From Acidobacteriota bacterium (GTDB lineage Bacteria; Acidobacteriota; Terriglobia; Terriglobales; Acidobacteriaceae): 64,000 bases of DNA. Positions 24,671 through 36,222 of the stretch are shown here, piece after piece. Numbering within the stretch: the stretch's first letter is position 1; the number at the start of each line of letters is the position of its first letter. The stretch covers positions 248,001 through 312,000 of the forward strand of contig JABCZH010000004.1 of assembly GCA_013289795.1 (NCBI GenBank), written 5' to 3'. The translations under genes and the position numbers were made by a program. Under the pieces are notes generated by a model that did no database searches, was not told the origin of the DNA, and saw only the letters and a program-made list of their open reading frames with translations.

Positions 24671-27600
24671 TTACTGTCCCACGGCCTTGTTCATCGGAAT
24701 ATCGGTGATCGCACCGTAACGCTCCGTGATGGTCTTCCCCGTGCTGCTCTGGATCACAGACCAGGTTCCGGTGGGTGGATACCACACGGCAAAGTCAGCT
24801 TTGCCGTCGCCATCGTAATCTCGGGATACAGGCACATCCCCCGTTTGCCCTAGGCGCTGTACGAGCTCTTTGCCGTTACTGCTCTGAATTACGTAGAAGG
24901 TTCCAGTCGAGGGCAGCCATATAGCGATGTCGGTCTTGCCGTCGCCGTCGTAGTCTGCGGGTACGGGCACATCGCCGCTCTCTCCGAACACTTTCGTAAT
25001 CTCTTCTCCGTTGCTGCTCTGAATGATGTACCAGGTTCCGGTCGAGCGCCGCCACACTGCAATGTCGGTCTTGCCGTCGCCGTCGTAGTCGCCGGGCACC
25101 GGCACGTCGCCATTCTCTCCAAATCGCTTCGCGACTTCCTGTCCGTTGCTGCTTTGAAGTATGTACCAAGTTCCTGTCGAGGGCCGCCACACAGCGATGT
25201 CGGTCTTGCCGTCGCCGTCGTAATCGCCGGGCACCGGGATGTCTCCTGCTTCGCCCCACGCCCGCACGACTTCTTTGCCGTTACTGCTCTGAAGGATGTA
25301 CCACGTGGCGTTCGAGGGGCGCCGCACGGCGAAGTCAGTCTTGCCATCGCCGTCGTAGTCGCCGATGACAGGGGTATCACCGTTTTCGCCCCATGCGGTC
25401 GCCAAGGATCTGCCAGAGCCATCGGTGCCGAAGAAGGTGCCGACCGACGGTCGCCACACCGGGAAAGCAGCCCTTCCCTCCCCGAAATAGTCCACCTGCT
25501 CACCGCGAGCAGTATTTAGCTTGTAGAACCTCGACCGCGTCAGAAAAGCCTGCTCCAGGTTGTAAGCGTTGACGGTGCCGATTCCGGTGGCGAAATCCCA
25601 ACCGACTTGCGTGCCATAGGCCGGCTGGTATGCCGAGTCCGAGGTGGAAAGCACGCCAACGGTGGCCGAGTCTAGAAAGCAATTTACGGTACCCTGGCAG
25701 GGCACATCCATGTCGCCCCGGACTACATCGTAAAAAATGCACGTGCTGGCGGGGAGGCTGCCGAGAGGGTCTGACTTGCAGGCAGCGTCGCCACTCTTGC
25801 CATACTCGGAGGCGGCGAGCGAGTAGTAGGTTGGATCCGGATTGCCCCAACGTTGGCCGGTACCCTGGTTGATCAACGATTGGATGGCGGCCATGATGGG
25901 AGAGGCAAACGAAGTACCGCCAGCCGCCGACCAACTGGCGGGATTGTTGGTGGGGCAGGGACCGCCGCCGTTGGGGTCGGTGTTGCAATAGAGATAGGAG
26001 TGTCCCCAGAGTCCGCTGGCGGCGAATAACGACACATCAGGAAGGTCGCGCACTCCATCCGCCGGATTGCCAACCACCGATTGCCACAAAGGTTTGGCAT
26101 ATCCCTTACAGGTTCCGCCGACGACACCTGGAGTGTTTGGCACTCCGGTCGCACAGGCGCTGGGGCCACCCGAACCGCCAACTACATTCAAGAAGTTACT
26201 CCCGGTTGGGGAACTGCAAAAGCCGGAGGTGCCATAGGTGGTGGTGAATCCCTCGAATTCAGCAAGTAACAGGCCAGCGCACGAGTTGTTCCACGGAATT
26301 TCCGGAATGTAGGAAAGCGCTGAGCCCCAGGTCGTGGTGTTGGTGTTACTCCAAAAAACGCCGGTGTCTCCGGCGAAGGTGTCGCCGAAATCGGTGCCCC
26401 CGACGGAGACGTTGTACACCGTCGAGCCCCAGCCGTTTACGTTGATGCCGTGGGTGGCAACATTGGCGCCGCGGTCAGATACGGCCGCCGCCTGATCTCC
26501 GGACGAAACAAAAACAGAAACACCCGCGGTCACCGCCTGCTGATATAACAAGTTGATAAAAGCGTCAGCCGCTGCGCCGGTGTCGGTCTCGGACTCGCCA
26601 TAGCTAATGCTGATGATCGCCGGCGGGCTGCCGGCGTTGAGAAGGTTCTGCAAGGCAATAAAGCCGCCAAACGTAGTGGCGGTGTCCGCGCACGTAATCA
26701 TATGAATGGCTGCATTCGGCGCCGCAGAACTTGCCCATTCCGCGTCGAGGATCGCTTCCCCATCGGCACCGTTCGCGCCGGGGTCAGTGCAGTTGTTGAG
26801 GCCCTTGGGTGGGGCCGGATGAGTCGTGGTGAAGGAGCCTCCGCTAAACCGAGGGGAGAGACCAAATACGTCGCGGAACGTCTTCCAGTCTCCCGGGTTG
26901 AAAACATCGCTGTCTTCAACCAGAACGATCGTCTGACCCAGGCCTGAAACACTTCCCGAAAACAGCGGATTGAGGTTGTAGATCGTTGCCAGATCGGCTG
27001 GCGCAACGTAGAAGGTCCCACCGCCCGCGGTCAGATTGCTGCGCGGCTGGTACATGGGCTGCGGCATGAAATCGCTCAGCGAGACCACTCCGACGATGGC
27101 TGGCGCGAGCGCGGCCGGAATCTGCGGGTCGGTCATGTTTGCGATATGTTCCTTACCGCCGACGTCGAGCTGATGGATCTCGGTGTGGAATGCCTGGCGC
27201 ACTTGACCTGCTGTGCCCGAGAAGTCGATGACGAATCGGTTGGGGTACACAGTATTAATGCTAAAGCCATGCGCCTTTAGCCATCCGGTGATGCTGCGAA
27301 TATCTTCCTGAGCCAAGCCGTAAGTCTCCCCCAACTCCTGTGCAGTCAGCCAGTGGTGAAAGTCGGGCGACTCCGAGTCGTGTAATCGGTCAATCAACTT
27401 CTCCAGTGCTTGCTCCTGGGCCGATGAGCGTCGCAACAGAAGCATCATGTGCTCCAGAGGGAAACCATCGGCAAGCCGGCCCCGGTCGTTCTTCGCATTC
27501 GCTTCTGGACGGATGTTGCCTGGCAAACTGACCAACTTCGCTTCGTCAACTCTTTCTGTTATGAGAATCGGGATCGGCGTGACGGCCCCGGACCTGTCGG

Positions 27601-27691
27601 AATCGGGGCCATTCTGAGCGACGATGGTTGCGGCCGCAGCCGTGAGAAAGAAGAACAATAACCACGAAATCAGTACTCGGAAGCTTGTCAT
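24671..27691 (-). CDS. Secreted sedolisin (S53) serine-carboxyl peptidase with FG-GAP repeats
   Basis: A 1006-residue exported protease. The signal peptide is within 1-26. A pro-kumamolisin activation domain covers about 45-200. The catalytic S53 domain (about 225-720) has the Glu312/Asp316 pair in GEAILDAEW, oxyanion-type Asp399 in SSGDQ and nucleophile Ser594 in GGTSFASP. After about residue 735, five 45-residue FG-GAP-like units follow, each with DYDGDGK calcium-loop and WYILQSSNG segments. Sedolisins are acid-active endopeptidases; the repeats may bind calcium or the cell surface. ATG 27691 follows GAGG by seven bases. A TTGACA lies about 90 bp upstream but with a poor -10. Confidence 0.92.
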   Translation of the reverse strand: MTSFRVLISWLLFFFLTAAAATIVAQNGPDSDRSGAVTPIPILITERVDEAKLVSLPGNIRPEANAKNDRGRLADGFPLEHMMLLLRRSSAQEQALEKLIDRLHDSESPDFHHWLTAQELGETYGLAQEDIRSITGWLKAHGFSINTVYPNRFVIDFSGTAGQVRQAFHTEIHQLDVGGKEHIANMTDPQIPAALAPAIVGVVSLSDFMPQPMYQPRSNLTAGGGTFYVAPADLATIYNLNPLFSGSVSGLGQTIVLVEDSDVFNPGDWKTFRDVFGLSPRFSGGSFTTTHPAPPKGLNNCTDPGANGADGEAILDAEWASSAAPNAAIHMITCADTATTFGGFIALQNLLNAGSPPAIISISYGESETDTGAAADAFINLLYQQAVTAGVSVFVSSGDQAAAVSDRGANVATHGINVNGWGSTVYNVSVGGTDFGDTFAGDTGVFWSNTNTTTWGSALSYIPEIPWNNSCAGLLLAEFEGFTTTYGTSGFCSSPTGSNFLNVVGGSGGPSACATGVPNTPGVVGGTCKGYAKPLWQSVVGNPADGVRDLPDVSLFAASGLWGHSYLYCNTDPNGGGPCPTNNPASWSAAGGTSFASPIMAAIQSLINQGTGQRWGNPDPTYYSLAASEYGKSGDAACKSDPLGSLPASTCIFYDVVRGDMDVPCQGTVNCFLDSATVGVLSTSDSAYQPAYGTQVGWDFATGIGTVNAYNLEQAFLTRSRFYKLNTARGEQVDYFGEGRAAFPVWRPSVGTFFGTDGSGRSLATAWGENGDTPVIGDYDGDGKTDFAVRRPSNATWYILQSSNGKEVVRAWGEAGDIPVPGDYDGDGKTDIAVWRPSTGTWYILQSSNGQEVAKRFGENGDVPVPGDYDGDGKTDIAVWRRSTGTWYIIQSSNGEEITKVFGESGDVPVPADYDGDGKTDIAIWLPSTGTFYVIQSSNGKELVQRLGQTGDVPVSRDYDGDGKADFAVWYPPTGTWSVIQSSTGKTITERYGAITDIPMNKAVGQ
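24674..25471 (-). repeat. 135-bp tandem repeats in the sedolisin gene
   Basis: Five and a half direct coding repeats of 45 codons with a DYDGDGK core, strongly alike at the DNA level, suggesting recent expansion or ongoing homogenisation. Confidence 0.8.
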
Positions 27692-27878
27692 GATCGATCC
27701 TCAAATTTCCCCCCGGGAAGCGTGGCCAAGGCTCGTCGCGAGTCCCGAGGAGTGCGCCCATGTTCGCACGAAAGCACTTTTTGTCAAGCGGAATTCGTGG
27801 CAAAAGGCCACAGCCTGCACACTTGCGCCAACGTCAGGTTGGATGCTGGGTCGGGCACCAACAGCGCGCACAGTCCGC

Positions 27879-30539
27879 CTATTCGACGACCAACGTGAGC
27901 GTCGCGGTGTGGGTCAAGGTCGTTCCGCCTGCTGTGTATTTGCCGGCCACAGTCAGCACATAGGTTCCCGCCGGCGTTCCCGTACCCCCGCCGCCGCCAC
28001 TGCCGTTTCCACCGCAGGCCGGCACCAGCGATGTGGCCGCTACGACCAGCACCAGCCAAAACACACGACGCATTCTCGCCGGAGGCCGTTGCCCACTCAC
28101 TCCAGCCATACTCACAAGTAACGGAAGTCCGAACAGTCCGCAAACTAGCCAGCCTTCGCTGCTCGCGAACGGACTTCGGTTTATGGAGACCGAACGCGCG
28201 GTCGTGGTAATAGTTGCGTTAAAGCCGACGCTAGTCGACAGGTCAATCGAAGCCGGAAGCATGCATGTGGCTCCAGCCGGTGCCCCGCCACACGTTATCG
28301 TAACGGTTTGATCGAAGCCCGCTAATGGTTGGACGCCGAGGGAATAACTCGCGGTCTCTCCAGCTGTGATGGTGAGGGAAGCGGGACTGGGGGCGCTCAT
28401 GACAAAGTCCGGGCCCGAGCCCCTGAGCAATACGCTTTGCGGACTGCCAGAAGCATTGTCTGTAAAATTCAGGCTCGCGCTTCGCCCCCCCAACGTCCTC
28501 ACGAAGAACGTTACAGCGACCGGACAACTGGCCCCGGCCGGGAGTTCCGAATTACAAGTGTTGGTTTCGACAAAATCGCCAGCGTCAGCACCCGTCAATG
28601 TAATGACCGGTGCCGTCACTGTTCCGGGGCCAGGGTTGGTCAGCGTGACTCTCCCCGAGCTCTTCGTACCGATGCCCTGGGCTGGAAACGTCAAGTCGGC
28701 GGGCAACTTGACCGTCGGCGGAGTAGTATCGCCCACGCCGGTGAGCGGAACAGATTGGCCGCCGAGCCCGTTGTGGGGAATATTGAGGATAGCGCTTTGC
28801 GTGCCCCCTACAGTCGACACAAATGTCACGGTCATCTGGCACCCCGCTCCGACCGCAAGCGAAGTCGTGCAGGTGTTGGTCTGCTTGAACTGGCTCTGAT
28901 TCGTTCCGCTGATATTCACAGCCGACAACGTGAGCGTCTGAGTTCCGTTGTTGGTCAAGGTGATGATCTGCGGGGCGCTGCTTGTCCCCACGGTCTGGTT
29001 GCCGAAGCTCAAACTAGCCGGCGAAGGGTTGCCGACCGGAAATGAGCCCTGCAGGAACATCCACAATCCGCCGCCATTGTAATCTTGAGCCAGCAGATCT
29101 TGTTTACCGTCGCCGTTAAAATCGCCTTGTAGAAGGGGGATAAGCGCTAGACCGGTCGTCGTCTTAATTGCCACTGGGTTTGCGAACGTACCATCTCCGT
29201 TTCCGATCCATATCGAGAGGTCATCAGCGGGGAATGGCGCCAACGCAGCATCGGTTACGAAGTCGAGTTTGCCATCACCGTTGAAATCGGCTGGCGGAGA
29301 AGCCGCCGCACCTGAGGAAGGTTGAGTTGCGGCCTGAAAACTGCCGTCACCATTCCCGAGTAGCAGCTCCGTCCAGAAAGCCAGGGGACGGTCTTGGGAA
29401 TAATTAAGCAGGAGATCCAGCTTCCCATCTCCATTCACATCATAGGAGGCCTGCACGTCGAAGCCTATACCAGTCACTACTTGGAAAGACGAATTGACCG
29501 CCGCTTGAAATGTGCCGTCCCCATTTCCAGGCAGGACCGCGATCGAGGTCTGACTAAAACATAGCAAGTCAAGCTTGCCGTCGCCGTTGTAATCAGCAGC
29601 GTTACCGCACCCGTATTGGAAGTAGATCGGTAGTGAAGTGTTGACGGGACTCTGAAACGTACCATCGCCATTTCCCAACCATAACGAAATCCCAGAATCG
29701 GAACCGTTGTGGTAATTGGCGATGATGTCCAAATTGCCATCCTGGTTGAAATCTCCGACCGTCAGGCCGGTGTAGCCAGTATTGCTCTGGCCTTGAGTGA
29801 CGATAGGTGATTGGAAGGTACCATCCCCATTGCCCAACAAAATCGATACCGTACTGGAATCGAAATTTATCAGCGCCAGGTCCACTTTCCCATCGTCGTT
29901 GAAGTCGCTGAGCACAGGAAGCAACGCAGGAAATGAGTCTGAGACCGTCGCGTTCTGGATGGCCAACAGGGGCTGAAACGTACCATCGCCATTTCCCAGC
30001 GCCACGTATGGATTCGCAGCTTCCACGTTTTCGAGAAAAACAATTAGGTCGAGTTTACCGTCATTGTTGAGATCCGAGGCAAGAACGGCGAGCGGGTTTA
30101 GACCCTGCAGTTCCGGGGTCTGCAGGCCCGCCACAAGAACGCTGCTTGCCGGATTCGTGATCTCAAAATAAGCCACACTCGACGTCCCGCCGCCGGGCGC
30201 CGGATTCGACACCGTAATTCTGGCGGTGCTTGCGGTCACGATGTCGGATGCAAGAATCGCTGCAGTAACCTGCCCTGCGCTCACGAACGTCGTGGCTCGC
30301 GGACTGCCATTCCAGTTCACAACCGATCCGCTAACGTAGCCCGCGCCATTTACCGTCAGCGTAAATCCAGTTCCGCCGGGGACTGCTGCGGCCGGCACGA
30401 CCGGAAGGTCAATGAAGGGGACAGGGTTATTAGCGGCGAAAACCGCACTGCAGGCCGTCACCACAAACAACGCAAAAGCAATAGGAAGTCTCGCGTGGGT
30501 GCCTGCCCAACGATCAAGAATGGTATTCGGTTCGAACAT
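27879..30539 (-). CDS. Giant secreted FG-GAP / choice-anchored-D protein, array member 3
   Basis: An 886-residue protein. After the signal peptide (cleavage near AVFA/ANN) an IPT-like domain begins at NPVPFIDLP and includes [20 protein letters not shown]. Seven FG-GAP/VCBS units follow, with DxNxDGKxDL and LGNGDGTF cores (about 150-500). Next are two ASPM-SPD2-Hydin-like choice-anchored-D domains (about 515-720) and an Ig-like segment. The C-terminus has a hydrophobic helix, an Arg-rich turn, a second helix ending LVPACGG, a Gly-rich linker and a last beta segment. It begins 6 bp after the stop of the next paralogue, so the two are co-transcribed. Function unknown. Confidence 0.82.
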   Translation of the reverse strand: MFEPNTILDRWAGTHARLPIAFALFVVTACSAVFAANNPVPFIDLPVVPAAAVPGGTGFTLTVNGAGYVSGSVVNWNGSPRATTFVSAGQVTAAILASDIVTASTARITVSNPAPGGGTSSVAYFEITNPASSVLVAGLQTPELQGLNPLAVLASDLNNDGKLDLIVFLENVEAANPYVALGNGDGTFQPLLAIQNATVSDSFPALLPVLSDFNDDGKVDLALINFDSSTVSILLGNGDGTFQSPIVTQGQSNTGYTGLTVGDFNQDGNLDIIANYHNGSDSGISLWLGNGDGTFQSPVNTSLPIYFQYGCGNAADYNGDGKLDLLCFSQTSIAVLPGNGDGTFQAAVNSSFQVVTGIGFDVQASYDVNGDGKLDLLLNYSQDRPLAFWTELLLGNGDGSFQAATQPSSGAAASPPADFNGDGKLDFVTDAALAPFPADDLSIWIGNGDGTFANPVAIKTTTGLALIPLLQGDFNGDGKQDLLAQDYNGGGLWMFLQGSFPVGNPSPASLSFGNQTVGTSSAPQIITLTNNGTQTLTLSAVNISGTNQSQFKQTNTCTTSLAVGAGCQMTVTFVSTVGGTQSAILNIPHNGLGGQSVPLTGVGDTTPPTVKLPADLTFPAQGIGTKSSGRVTLTNPGPGTVTAPVITLTGADAGDFVETNTCNSELPAGASCPVAVTFFVRTLGGRSASLNFTDNASGSPQSVLLRGSGPDFVMSAPSPASLTITAGETASYSLGVQPLAGFDQTVTITCGGAPAGATCMLPASIDLSTSVGFNATITTTARSVSINRSPFASSEGWLVCGLFGLPLLVSMAGVSGQRPPARMRRVFWLVLVVAATSLVPACGGNGSGGGGGTGTPAGTYVLTVAGKYTAGGTTLTHTATLTLVVE

Positions 30540-30545
30540 AGCTCA

Positions 30546-32831
30546 CTATTCCACGACCAGCGTCAGCGTTACGGTGTGGGTTAACGCCTCTCCGCCGGAT
30601 GTATATTTGCCAGCCACTGTCAACGGATAGGTTCCTGCTGGCGTTCCCGATCCGTTGCCGCCACTGCCGCCGTTTCCCCCACCACAGGCCGGTACCAGCA
30701 ACATCGCCGCAGTTATCCAAAGAAGGAAACTCCACCGATGCAGGTGTTCCCTCCGCCGTATACCAAACCCCGCCAGGCTCACAATCAGTGGCAGTCCGAG
30801 CAGTCCGCACGCCAGCCATCGTCCGCTCTTGGAGAACGGGCTGCGGTTCATCGCACTTGTGCGCGCAGTCGTTGTTACCCTATAACCGACCTTGATGCCG
30901 GACGACCCGTTTAGCGTAGCTAGTGCTGGCAGGCACTTCACCCCAGCCGGAGTTCCGCTGCAGGTCAGGTTCACCCCTCCTTCGAATCCATCGATTGGAT
31001 CTACTTCGAACGTATATAGCGCGGTCTGACCCGCCGCCACCGTGAGCGAGTTCGGTGTCGGCTCGCTGATGGAGAAATCTGTGCCTACTCCGCTAAGGGC
31101 AACCGCCTTGTTTCCAATCCCGCTGTTCGGGACATTGAGCGTGGCGCTTCGAGGTCCCACGGCGGCAGGTGCGAATGTCACCGTAATCTGACACTTTGCC
31201 CCGATAGCCAACGAAGTGGGGCAATTACTGGTCTGCTGAAATTCACTTGCATTCGTCCCGGTAATATTCAAAGCAGAGAGAGTAAGGAGCAAGGTACCGG
31301 TATTTGTAAATGTGACGACCTGCTCTGGACTTCTCGTACCGATGGCTTGGCCAAAGTTAAGGCTGGCCGGAGATGGAGTACCTGCGCCGAATGAGCCCTG
31401 CAAGAACATAAGCGTTCCGTTTTGGTCCCCGGCAAGCAGATCCATCTTGCCGTCGCCATTAAAGTCCCCTTGAACCAGCCCACCTAGGGGCAACCCTGTG
31501 AACGTCTGAATCGCCACCGGATTGTCGAATGTCCCATCTCCATTTCCCAGCGCAACGGAGAGGTCATCAGCTGGGGGAAAGCGCGCTCCGGCAGCAACTA
31601 CGAAATCTAGCTTGCCATCACCGTTGAAGTCGCCTGGAGGAAATGCCGGGAACCCCTGGACCCCGCCGCCGCCCGGCCCGAAGGTGCCATCCCCGTTGCC
31701 GAGAATTACTCCTGCCCCGACGATGAAAAAGGAAGGATCGTCCTCGAAGGTCCAGTCAATGAGGTCGAGTTTTCCATCCCCGTTTACATCGGCGAGAGAC
31801 GCGTTTATAAGGAAGGCTGCACCCGGAGACGTGACGCAGGGCTGGAACGTACCATCCCCATTTCCAAGTTGAACAAGAATCTGTCCAGATATGTTGTTGC
31901 TGGTTAGGCCGACCAAGTCAAGCTTCCCGTCCCCATTCACGTCGCCCACAAGGCTGCTTGCGCATTGCGAAGAGTTACTTACCGGCGGCTGGAAAGTGCC
32001 ATCCCCGTTCCCCAGCAGTACCGCGGTGCCACCGTTAGCGACGATATCGAGGTGGCCGTCCTGGTTGAAATCTCCAACCAATAGTCCACCAAAATATGCA
32101 GTGTTACCTTGACCGGTGGTGATCGGCGGCTGGAACGTGCCATCTCCATTGCCCAGGAACACAGAGATGGCATCAGGAGAGGTGTTCTCAAGCGCCAGAG
32201 CTATGTCGAGGTTCCCGTCGCCATTGAAGTCGCCGAGAGCAAAGCCCGCGGTCGGTCCGCCTACGACCCTGGTCGGCTGGAAGGTACCGTCACCATTTCC
32301 TAGGGCCACCGTTACCGTTGCGTCTTCGGTGTTAACTCCCTGGGAAAGAACAAGGTCGAGTTTGCCATCATGGTTGAGGTCTACGACGACAGGGGGAAGT
32401 GAACTTCCGACCTCGCCCAGGCTCGTGATTTGAAACCCTGCCAGAATGACGCTGTTCACGGGCACCGTGACTTCAAAATAGACAGCATTGGACGTGCCGC
32501 CTCCGGGGGCAGGATTTGAGATTGTGATGGGAACAGTTCCTGCGGCGGTGATGTCGGACGCCAGAATCGCTGCCGTAAGCTGTGCGGCGCTAACGAAGGT
32601 CGTGGCTCGCGGACTGCCATTCCAGTTCACCACCGATCCATTGACGAAGCCCGCGCCGTTTACGGTTAGCGTAAATCCAGCTCCGCCGGGAACCGCAACC
32701 GAGGGCACAGTGGGGAGATCGATAAAGGGGACGGGGTTATTGACGGCGAAGGCTGCGCCGCAGGTCATTACGACAAGGGCCGCTAGGGCAATCCATGACC
32801 AGCGATCAAGAGCAGTTTGTACATTGAACAT
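30546..32831 (-). CDS. Giant secreted FG-GAP / choice-anchored-D protein, array member 2
   Basis: A 761-residue paralogue of the 27879-30539 product. It has the same signal peptide plus NPVPFIDLP opening and IPT-like domain, seven FG-GAP/VCBS units (about 140-480), and a single choice-anchored-D domain (about 495-600). The same C-terminal module follows: two hydrophobic segments, LVPACGGG, a Gly-rich linker and a GKYTSGG beta tail ending TLTLVVE. The start was moved to ATG 32831 because it aligns with the start of the paralogue (MF...LDRW). It has one fewer choice-anchored-D domain than member 3. Middle gene of a head-to-tail array. Confidence 0.82.
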   Translation of the reverse strand: MFNVQTALDRWSWIALAALVVMTCGAAFAVNNPVPFIDLPTVPSVAVPGGAGFTLTVNGAGFVNGSVVNWNGSPRATTFVSAAQLTAAILASDITAAGTVPITISNPAPGGGTSNAVYFEVTVPVNSVILAGFQITSLGEVGSSLPPVVVDLNHDGKLDLVLSQGVNTEDATVTVALGNGDGTFQPTRVVGGPTAGFALGDFNGDGNLDIALALENTSPDAISVFLGNGDGTFQPPITTGQGNTAYFGGLLVGDFNQDGHLDIVANGGTAVLLGNGDGTFQPPVSNSSQCASSLVGDVNGDGKLDLVGLTSNNISGQILVQLGNGDGTFQPCVTSPGAAFLINASLADVNGDGKLDLIDWTFEDDPSFFIVGAGVILGNGDGTFGPGGGGVQGFPAFPPGDFNGDGKLDFVVAAGARFPPADDLSVALGNGDGTFDNPVAIQTFTGLPLGGLVQGDFNGDGKMDLLAGDQNGTLMFLQGSFGAGTPSPASLNFGQAIGTRSPEQVVTFTNTGTLLLTLSALNITGTNASEFQQTSNCPTSLAIGAKCQITVTFAPAAVGPRSATLNVPNSGIGNKAVALSGVGTDFSISEPTPNSLTVAAGQTALYTFEVDPIDGFEGGVNLTCSGTPAGVKCLPALATLNGSSGIKVGYRVTTTARTSAMNRSPFSKSGRWLACGLLGLPLIVSLAGFGIRRREHLHRWSFLLWITAAMLLVPACGGGNGGSGGNGSGTPAGTYPLTVAGKYTSGGEALTHTVTLTLVVE

Positions 32832-32933
32832 ATGTACCGCCTTTTCGAGAGCGTTGAGCATCGCAAAACCCATGTTCGCCTGGAAAGTTCTTTGCCGTAG
32901 GCCGTTTCGTCCGCAAGGTCTTTCGTTTGCCTA

Positions 32934-35900
32934 TCACTGCACGGTCACGGTCAGCGTCGTATTGCTATTGGAGTTTCCCGAGGCCGCGGTCACCGTGACG
33001 TCATAAGTATTGGCCGCCGTGCCCGATGATCCGGAACCGCCACCGCCTCCACAACCCGCCCACGAAATAAATGCCAGCAGCAAGACCGGAGCGGCCAGCA
33101 CCGGCCAGCGCTTACGGTTCCCGATCAGCAGAAGCACCGAGGCAAGAAAGAACACCGTCCACGCGATGGGAATTGCTCCCGATGGGAAACTGCCACGCGC
33201 GACTGTGCCTCCAGACCCCGATGCCTTGGTCTGCACCGTCACCGATGCGTTCGTCGGATTTCCGCCGCTAACCTGGACGGAAGCCGGCACGCTACAGGTT
33301 GGCGCTGCCAAGCCGGCCGGACTGACGCGACAAGCCAGGTTCACCGTGGCGGTGAAAGCTGCTGCGGGGGTTATTACCAGTTTAAAAACTGCACTCTGGC
33401 CCGGCGAGACCTGGGCCGAAGTAGGCGATCCTGGCGCCGGCGCGAGCGAGATTTCCCCAGCCGGCAACTCGGGTGCCGTTCCCGATAGCGCGATGCTCTG
33501 CGACCCGTTTCCGGCATTATCAGCCACAAGGACCGACGCAGCAGCCGTTCCCACCGCGGTCGGACTGAACGTCACATTGATCGTACAGGTCTCGTTGGGC
33601 TGGACCTTGGTGCTGCAGTTGTTAGTCTGGCTGAATTCGCTGGCGTTGGCCCCGCCCATCGTAATGCTTGTTACCGCCAGCGCGACGGCGCCCGAATTGG
33701 TGAGCTTCACGACTGCTTTGGCGCTGCTGGTTCCCACCGGTTGCGGAGGGAAGGCCACCTTAGTGGGAGAGAGCGTCACCACCGGAGCCGAGATCGTGGT
33801 ATTAGGCAGAACGTAGGTGTATCCACTGCCTGCATTCGAAACCAGATCCGGCTTGCCGTCACCGTTCATATCTACGGCCAGCTCGAAGGTCGGCGCGTAG
33901 CCATACATAGACGCGCTAAGTATTTCGATGGGAAGCTGAAAGGTACCGTCTCCATTCCCGAGGTACGCCCAATAGTCGTTATAACCGCCACCAGAGTGGG
34001 ATTGGTGATAGTAATCAGCAAGGATGTCGAGGATTCCGTCACCATTGATGTCAGCCACAACGATGGGTAGGAGGCATGCAGGAGAGGACGGGGTTTGGGC
34101 AGTGAAAGTGCCATCGCCGTTACCCAGTAGCACCTGACAGCCAAGGTTGTCGTAGCCCCACAAATCCGGCTTCCCGTCATGGTTAAAATCTGCGCTGCCC
34201 AGAGCTGTAAAGTTTCCCAGCGGAAAAATCGCTGGCTGGAAGGTGCCGTCGCCGTTGCCGAAAAGAAGCGCGGTCCCTAAGTTTCCCGTGCCGAGAGGGG
34301 ATGTGATGATGTCAATGTTGCCGTCGCCATTGAAATCCCCCGCAATCAAATAGGTGGTATTCGTGTTCCCGCCCCCGTCATAAACATAAGACGGTGAGGC
34401 GAAAGTGCCATCGCCGTTCCCTAACAATACGGCGAGTGATTGCGTCCCAACCGGACCTATGGCAACATCCAGCTTGTGATCGTTGTTGAAGTCGGCAATC
34501 ACCATCGAGTACTGCACACCGTCGGCACCCACGACGCTTTGGGGATTAAACTGTGGCGACTGAAAGCTGCCATCGCCATTCCCCAGCAATACGCTGTAAC
34601 CCCAATTTCCCGACGTGGTCCCTGCCACCACCAAGTCGGGATAGCTGGGAAGGGGTAATACTCAGCCGAGGTCACGAAATCAAGTTTTCCGTCGCCGTTG
34701 AAATCGCCCGGAGGATAGGCCGCCAATCCCAATACAAACCCGCTCGCGTTGGAGAAAGCGCCCTTGCCCTGGCCAGGGAACACTGAAGCGCCATAGCTCG
34801 TTCCATAGGGCCCCCCGCCCCCGACCGACAGAATCAGATCCAGCTTCCCGTCTCCGTTGACATCCGCGGCCGATATATTCTGATCATAGCTACCAGAAGC
34901 ACCACCATGGGGGGAGGATTCTACGGGTGCTTGGAATGTACCGTCACCATTTCCCGGCAGGACAGCGAACATAGTCCCAATGCCGAACAAATCCAGCACA
35001 CCGTCCCCGTTGAAATCGCCGACTGCAGGCGGATAACTTGTCGAGAACGGGGCCAAGGAGTTTACCGGCGTTTGAAACGTGCCATCCCCGTTGCCCAGGA
35101 GGAGCGAAACACCGGTACCGGGGTTGCATCTGTAACATTGGGCGATGACGTCGAGGTTCCCATCCTGATTGAAATCGCCGACGACTGGCCAGGCGTATTC
35201 CGTGTTCGCTTGGCCGACGGTCACGATGGGTGCCTGGAATGTGCCATCGCCATTGCCCATGAAAGTGGAAAAAGTATATGGAATTTGACTCCCGTTCACG
35301 ATAACCAGGTCGAGGTTCCCGTCGCCGTTGAAGTCCCCTAGCACAACATCGTTTGCTTCGAGATTCGTTGCAAGGAAGACCTCCGGCTGGAATGTCCCGT
35401 CGCCATTGCCCAGCGCTACGGCGACATGAAACACATTCATATAATTCACGAAGGTGGTGGAAAAGAGTATCAGGTCAAGCTTGCCGTCATTGTTGAAGTC
35501 GGCGGCGGTTAGAAAATAAACGTTGCCAAATCCATCGAGTGGCAGGCCCGTCACAACAACGTCGCTGGCTGGACTCGTGACTTCCAAATAGGCGACATTC
35601 GATGTGCCGCCGCCTGGGGCAGGGTTCGACACTGTAATTCTGGCCGTGCTTGCAGTCGCAATGTCGGACACAAGAATGGCCGCGCTAACCTGCCCTGCGC
35701 TAACGAAAGTCGTGGCCCGCGGACTTCCGTTCCAGTTCACCACCGACCCGCTGACGAAACCTGCACCGTTGACGGTCAGCGTAAATCCCGCTCCGCCCGG
35801 AACCGTCGCCGTGGGCACAATGGGGAGATCAATAAAGGGGACGGGGTTATTGGCAGCGAAAGCCGGGCAACACGCCATAACAAGAAAGGCCGCCGAAATG

Positions 35901-35959
35901 ACAGGCAGCCTACGGAGAACACCCGACAGGCGCTCAAGACCGCTACGAGCATTGAACAT
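32934..35959 (-). pseudogene. Giant FG-GAP protein, array member 1, interrupted by a frameshift
   Basis: The 5' part (from ATG 35959, preceded by GGAGGGG) encodes the signal peptide, IPT-like domain and six FG-GAP units, and stays in frame to about 34650. The 3' part, in another frame down to 32934, encodes five more units, choice-anchored-D and Ig-like domains, and the two-helix/GCGGGGG tail. Adding one base in the G-runs at 34647-34655 rejoins the frames into about 1008 residues. The junction reads like the end of one repeat ([15 protein letters not shown]) fused to the middle of another (PDLVVAGTTS), so deletion between two paralogues is as likely as a simple slip. A sequencing error cannot be excluded. 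Confidence 0.72.
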
Positions 35960-36222
35960 ACGGGCCCCTCCGCGGTTTAGCTTACGCTTCCGCAAACCCG
36001 GGCCAAGGGTAGAAGTTCCGTTCCTTGGCGGCGCCTCGGCCTGTGGGCAGCAATCATACTCCCAAAATATCAATTTAGGCAGGCACACGTCTGCTCTGCT
36101 GGGAACTTCAAGGAAGGCAGATCAGGTGAGAACTGGCGGGGGCTGAGCGGGACTTAGATGGTGCGGGCTGGTTGCGGTAAGCGAAGTGAGACTGGAGATC
36201 GTTCTTGCAGACGGGATTCTCT

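Noticed and set aside
32934-34634. Second half of the broken FG-GAP gene as an independent gene
   Set aside because: It begins in the middle of a repeat with no signal peptide or ribosome-binding site, while the preceding frame supplies exactly the missing N-terminal part.
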